DNA from: Hymenolepis diminuta
Taxonomy: Eukaryota > Platyhelminthes > Cestoda > Cyclophyllidea > Hymenolepididae
Reading direction: 5' to 3'
Assembly: GCA_900708905.1 (NCBI GenBank)
Contig: CAADRB010000024.1
Coordinates: 2,291,372 to 2,355,371 of the forward strand
Length of the DNA stretch: 64,000 bases
Shown here: one piece after another, positions 59,841 through 64,000 of the stretch
How the letters are laid out: each line of letters opens with the position of its first letter
Position numbering within the stretch: the first letter of the stretch is position 1
Notes under the pieces: generated by a model
What the model saw: the letters and a program-made list of their open reading frames with translations, nothing else
Databases searched by the model: none
What the model was told of the DNA's origin: nothing
Position numbers and translations under genes: made by a program

Positions 59841-61334
59841 CTGACTCCAAAAGGACATCATAAAAATCCGATTTAAATAAAATGAAAACACCGCCAGTGA
59901 GGACTATAAGTGAATCCGATCGATATAAAGTACAATGTTTCGGCAATTATGGATTTTATTTTATATTTTGATTGATAATTTTCATATTATAATATCAAAA
60001 TATATGCCACCATCTTTTGCCATCTTCTCAAAAGGTATTTGCAACAGACGCACATTGAACTTAGTGTCATTATACGACTTAAAGGATCCCGAGATTGAGC
60101 AATTGAAGTCCTTGTTGACTGGTACACCTATAGAACAGGGATCTCGCCGACGGTGTCGAAGGAAGGCTTTCTTCACAGTGAACAGCCACCTAAAACTGGC
60201 AGACTTCTATGTCATTATTTTTATTCAAATTCCCTTAATGCGACGATTTACACTTCAGGTTAATTAAATAAAATTCACTACTTCCCTCCATGATTTTGAC
60301 TGCTATGATGTGCTCTTCTCTGCAGGTTACCTTAACCCAATGTTAGATTCTCCAAGTAATTGCACTAGTTACAAATGCAACCAGAAAACACCATTATACC
60401 AAGCGACCCAAACTACCACATCAAAAGGAGACCCATGTTCTCGTATCGATATTTAGGACAAATGGTTTAGGGGACCGCCTTTAATCGCGGCGAAATCGAA
60501 ACTAAATACAAAAAACCAATCCTTTTTATCTTTCTCTTTCATGTGCCAATCACAAGTCACGATGCGGCTGAAGCCAATGACGGTGACCGAGGAACAGCCA
60601 ATCACAGGGGCGCCAACTTGCGAAAAGAAGGAAAAGGCCTTAACGACTAGGACAGGCTAGAGACAGGTGAGACGTTGTTGCGCCACGCGTTCCCTCATTT
60701 CCCGGTCTCCTTCATCGCTCTCCGTCTGCATGTGCAACCCTTACCCTAATTATAACTCAAGTCAAATTTAAAAACATTCCTCCTTCCTCTCAACATTGTA
60801 CTGCTTATTCTAAATAGACGCACCCTTCCACAACACGATCTCCTGTCAACGTTCGATTCATATAATGCGCCATTTACAATCGCAATGTAAGTAAATTTGT
60901 TTGAAGGAAAGTGGACTCGAAGAAGCGGAATTCAAAAGGTGGAATATAAAGAAACTGACATATAAGAGTGATTTTGGGGAAAATATTGTTTTCTTATATG
61001 TAGCATTCACCATCATGAATTTACGAGTCTCGGAACTACTACTGTTGCTACTGTTTGTAAAAAAGTAATAAAGGCATTTACAAACCGAGATTGAGATTTG
61101 AATTCATTCTTCTATCACTTCACATGATTCACATGATTGGCGAAATTCGCTAGTGTTGACAAATAAGGCGAAATATTGTGCAACAAGTTGGCGCCCCATT
61201 AGTCCAATAAAAGCTCACGAATGTGGAGCGTGATGCTCCAACCGGTATCAAGAGTGTAAGCCTATTAGTAGAGATCACATTATTCCGTGCACTTTATTTC
61301 AAACTAAGATCAAAACCACTTTCATCATTTGAGG
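59841..61334. other. Divergent intergenic region between ECT2 and the E2-like gene
   Basis: Should include the unfound first ECT2 exon(s), both promoters and the 5' UTR of the E2-like gene. It contains the CCAAT cluster at 60546-60602 and, at 59982-60267, overlapping open frames on both strands that look more protein-like than background but lack convincing splice sites. Confidence 0.5.
60546..60602. promoter_or_regulatory. Triple CCAAT-box cluster, likely bidirectional promoter
   Basis: CCAAT at 60546-60550, 60574-60578 and 60598-60602, all on the plus strand and 28 and 24 bases apart, inside a locally GC-richer stretch between two divergent genes. Multiple CCAAT boxes at 24-33-base spacing are the known pattern for NF-Y control of G2/M cell-cycle genes, which fits ECT2. 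Confidence 0.5.
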
Positions 61335-61511
61335 ATGGCTGCGCCTTCAACCAAACAACGGTCCTTTCTCAAGGACTTACAGGAGCTCTACCGAAAAATC
61401 GACAAATCGACGGATGGTCAAGCTGTCGTGGAATCGCTGGATGATAGGTCTGTACGCGTCTCCCTCCACCCCAAAACCGGTTTGAATGCACACGCCACTT
61501 TCTATGTTACG
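61335..61511 (+). CDS. E2-like gene exon 1 (N-terminal helix and first strands)
   Basis: 59 codons from the ATG to donor GTAAAT. A two-codon upstream extension in frame begins with TTG and is not used. Confidence 0.78.
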
Positions 61512-64000
61512 GTAAATTGGTTCCATTTCTAGACTGCCTTATTTAAACAATATCATAGTTTTTCTAATGCCCCATTAAATCAAACGTAGACATTAACATT
61601 AAACATAATATTGATTTTCTCATTGCCTAATGTTCAATTGTGCAATTAATTTGTCTAGATAAGCTGTCCTCCAGAGTATCCAGCACTCGTTCCCAATGTT
61701 ACCTTCGAGACACCCATCTATCATCCCAATATTTCTTACATTTGTGGAACCATCTGTTTGAGCATCTTCAATGAATGGAACGTGTAAGCTTTATAAATTT
61801 GGGTGATTATATTTACTCTACTCTCCATTTCCTCAAAAATCAGGAATTTGATGTCGAAATCTTGAAAATAGGTTTAAAATAGTACGAAAAGTATTTAAGG
61901 CCTTCAATGCAAAGATGTCTTGTGTAATTGATTCGGTCAAATGCTAAACATTCAAGTTTAATTCTTCCCTTCACTACTTTTCTCTACCTGGTTTAATTAT
62001 AATCTGTAATCCGGATAAGAGAGCAGCAGCTCATCGGACAGAGCTTTGAGTTAAGAGCCTTCAACTCCCAAGTCCTCAAGCATCCCACTGTCTTTCCTAT
62101 TTGGAAGAATGCTTAAATCGTTATCGTTGTTGTTCATCCTTACTTCATAAAATAATTGAGTTCATTCACTTGACAATGACAATTCCATTTGGATAAAGCT
62201 TACCTGAGAGAATTATTATCCTCCATTTTGATTCAACTTCCCAGACCTCTCTTGCACTTGGTTGAGGTCGGGAGGAGAGAATGAACATGCTGTGGTTATT
62301 GCAGAGAATAAATAATATAATAATATAATGAATAGTTCATGTCCACGATTTTCAGAACTTACGGGCCAGATTCATTAATTTAAATAGCCAGCCATACATT
62401 TCTACTTATGCGTCAAGAGCAACTGGTTTTTAACAGCTTTGACGTTCTTAACAACGCAGAGCCTGCTCGATTTCACTCACTGCGAACTCAAGAAGTATTT
62501 AATGGCGAACCGGAACTTCGTGGTAGATCGGTATGCAACGAACTCAACCGATTTTTCTATTTAGATGCTACACTTTGCTGGATATAGTGAAGGCGCTTCT
62601 CTACCTCATTGGACATCCCAATTACGAGTATGAGCATGACGAGTCGGCAGTCCCAACCAAGACGGCCCGACTATTGGCCGGATTGACTGTGGATGGACAA
62701 AGATACGCTCCAAATGAGTCTTGGTGCGAATGGGCCCTTGCAAATAACTGCTTACCGACCGAAGGAGAAGAGGATGACAACTATTGTTGGACTCCTCCAA
62801 AGACTGATGTTGCTGAAGCTCTTAGCCTGGAAAGCTCCTCTCCAAATCATAATCAGGAGGTAATGTTATCGTACTCTAATAAGTCTAGCTAGCTTTAAAT
62901 ATTCCAATCAGAAGAGTATGGTCCATGGAACCATAAATTTTGACTTGATGAATGTCCGAGACGAATGTCTACATTCAAACACTCGAAGCGGTCAACACTG
63001 AGAAACCTTCAGTCCGATTGGTGACGACCTCCAGGGTCTTGGTCACTGGCCTGTCGTGCTCTTATTAGTTTCGATGTAGATTAGAGGCATTGTCTACCCA
63101 CACATTTACCGGGTTGTGGCCTTTGTGTCTCCTGTATTTCTCATTAAAAGTCGAGCATTTTAGACCACTTGACTGTTTGAACCCGTCCTATCTTCCACTT
63201 TATTATATGCAACCTTAATCTAATTTCTAATTTCTAATACGTTATCCCACGAACTATTACAAGTGAGTTTCTCACTCTTCCTCATTCGAGCCACTTACGA
63301 TCTACAAGCCCGACACAACAGCCGGAAAAAGCAAGGCACCATTTCGCGTTGTTATGGCCATTACCTATTACAGTTCAATTCGAACTATGCACATTGTATC
63401 GTAATTCATTTAACCCCACATCAACAATTTAGGGGTCATCAATATTTCAATAATAACAATGTGAACAAAATATGAACTGAGCACTAAATTAGTACTTTAT
63501 TGCACGCTGTAATGCAAACTATGACTTCTTTAAATGCTGTCATTGAGGATCGATTCCAGAAATACTACAACCTAAATCCTTTCAGCATGACCAATAATCC
63601 GATTACATCAAGAGTGCCATTGATGTTTTGCACTACCGATGTTACAATGACTGTATTAACCTAAGCATACAACGTGTATTCTGTTGTAGGACCCTGTCCA
63701 GTACATATCTGAAGTTAGATCGTCCATCTCTTCTGAAACCATTTCTTCCTTCGCAAAGATTCGCGAGGCATTGGATGAGATTGCTGACATTTCACGCTCA
63801 ATGTATGAAAGAAACATATACGAGACCCAAAGAGCATTTCATCGAATACTTCTCTTGCAACCCACATATGGAAAAGAAGAAATGGAACACAAAACTGTGT
63901 ATTACTATGCAGAGGTTTTGCCTTTCACTGATCATTTCAGCGAATTCGGACCCTCTTATTTCGACCTCTTCCGGGGAACTGTGTGTTATGATGCTCAAGT
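61335..64000 (+). CDS. UBC-fold (E2-like) conjugating enzyme with long C-terminal extension, partial
   Basis: Exons 61335-61511, 61659-61783, 62565-62859 and 63690 to beyond the window end join in phase; about 302 residues are visible. The UBC fold spans about 9-125: first helix SFLKDLQELYRKI, strands ending CPPEYP (62-67), HPN at 81-83, candidate catalytic Cys92 in GTICLSIF, Trp99, and the helix TLLDIVKALLYL leading to PN at 119-120. E2 enzymes take activated ubiquitin or a ubiquitin-like protein from an E1 and pass it on, usually with an E3. HPN, the Cys and the Trp argue for an active enzyme rather than an inactive variant. The Asn-to-Cys gap is nine residues, as in UBE2H, against eight in UBE2D or UBE2M. 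A Glu/Asp/Ser-rich linker and a helical extension follow. The E2 class is unresolved. ATG 61335 begins MAAPSTKQR. Confidence 0.82.
61659..61783 (+). CDS. E2-like gene exon 2 (HPN and catalytic Cys)
   Basis: A 125-base exon with acceptor TTTGTCTAG and donor GTAAGC, phase 2 end. It holds the CPPEYP turn, TPIYHPNI, and GTICLSIFNEWN with the candidate catalytic cysteine. Too short to appear as an obvious open frame. Confidence 0.85.
61784..62564 (+). other. E2-like gene intron 2
   Basis: 781 bases. Near 62030-62110 there is a tRNA-like direct stretch that may be another SINE remnant. No exon recognised. Confidence 0.5.
62565..62859 (+). CDS. E2-like gene exon 3 (C-terminal UBC helices and acidic linker)
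   Basis: Acceptor TTTTTCTATTTAG, donor GTAATG, 295 nt. CYTLLDIVKALLYLIGHPNY completes the UBC core; GLTVDGQRYAPNESWCEWAL and an acidic EGEEDD stretch with CWTPPKTD follow. Confidence 0.82.
62860..63689 (+). other. E2-like gene intron 3
   Basis: 830 bases, no exon recognised. The 70-codon frame at 63263-63475 is not supported by splice sites in phase. Confidence 0.5.
63690..64000 (+). CDS. E2-like gene exon 4 (extension), cut by window end
   Basis: Acceptor TATTCTGTTGTAG opens a frame with no stop for 311 bases to the end of the window. It reads as mostly helical (REALDEIADISRSMYERNIY, TVYYYAEVLPFTDHF). I do not recognise a domain. Phase 0 from exon 3 is kept, although a small exon between them is possible. 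Confidence 0.7.

Noticed and set aside
1..64000. CRISPR array, bacterial operons or phage genes
   Set aside because: No spaced direct repeats, ribosome-binding sites or compact gene order; all supported genes are spliced and animal-like.

Overview
This is an AT-rich, intron-rich animal nuclear sequence, most likely from a parasitic flatworm and plausibly a tapeworm. The support is the mix of tiny introns (about 31-68 nt) with multi-kilobase introns in one gene, the AT-rich non-coding DNA, tRNA-derived short interspersed repeats and decayed Ty3/gypsy-type elements. Species assignment is inference. There is no bacterial-style operon, CRISPR array or rRNA gene.

Layout. (1) 1-3321: non-coding, with a trace of a reverse transcriptase on the minus strand and a tRNA-like decayed sequence. 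(2) 3322-4302, plus strand: a complete five-exon gene for a 210-residue four-pass membrane protein of claudin/PMP22-like layout. (3) 5440-10900: wreckage of at least one, probably two, Ty3/gypsy-type retrotransposons on the minus strand, with four LTR-like copies. (4) 12056-32624, minus strand: ten exons of a RADIL orthologue (RA, FHA-like, DIL and PDZ regions). The 3' end of the PDZ domain lies in an exon I could not find. (5) 32625-45743: about 13 kb of intergenic DNA with repeats. (6) 45744-59840, minus strand: an ECT2/Pebble orthologue (BRCT repeats, DH, PH, long C-terminal tail). Its first coding exon is not resolved. (7) 59841-61334: a divergent intergenic region with three same-strand CCAAT boxes about 26 nt apart. 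(8) 61335-end, plus strand: a UBC-fold (E2-like ubiquitin/UBL-conjugating) gene with a long C-terminal extension that runs off the window.

The two large genes both belong to small-GTPase signalling. ECT2 is the exchange factor that activates RhoA at the cytokinetic furrow, and RADIL is a Rap1 effector acting on adhesion. They lie about 13 kb apart in the same orientation, but nothing shows co-regulation. The ECT2 and E2-like genes are head to head and probably share a promoter region.

Exon borders were set by hand from GT/AG sites, unbroken reading phase and the fit of the joined protein to the family. All database-level statements remain to be tested. I found no convincing new biological system. 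The least ordinary items are the tailed E2-like protein, the enlarged ECT2 and the SINE family.
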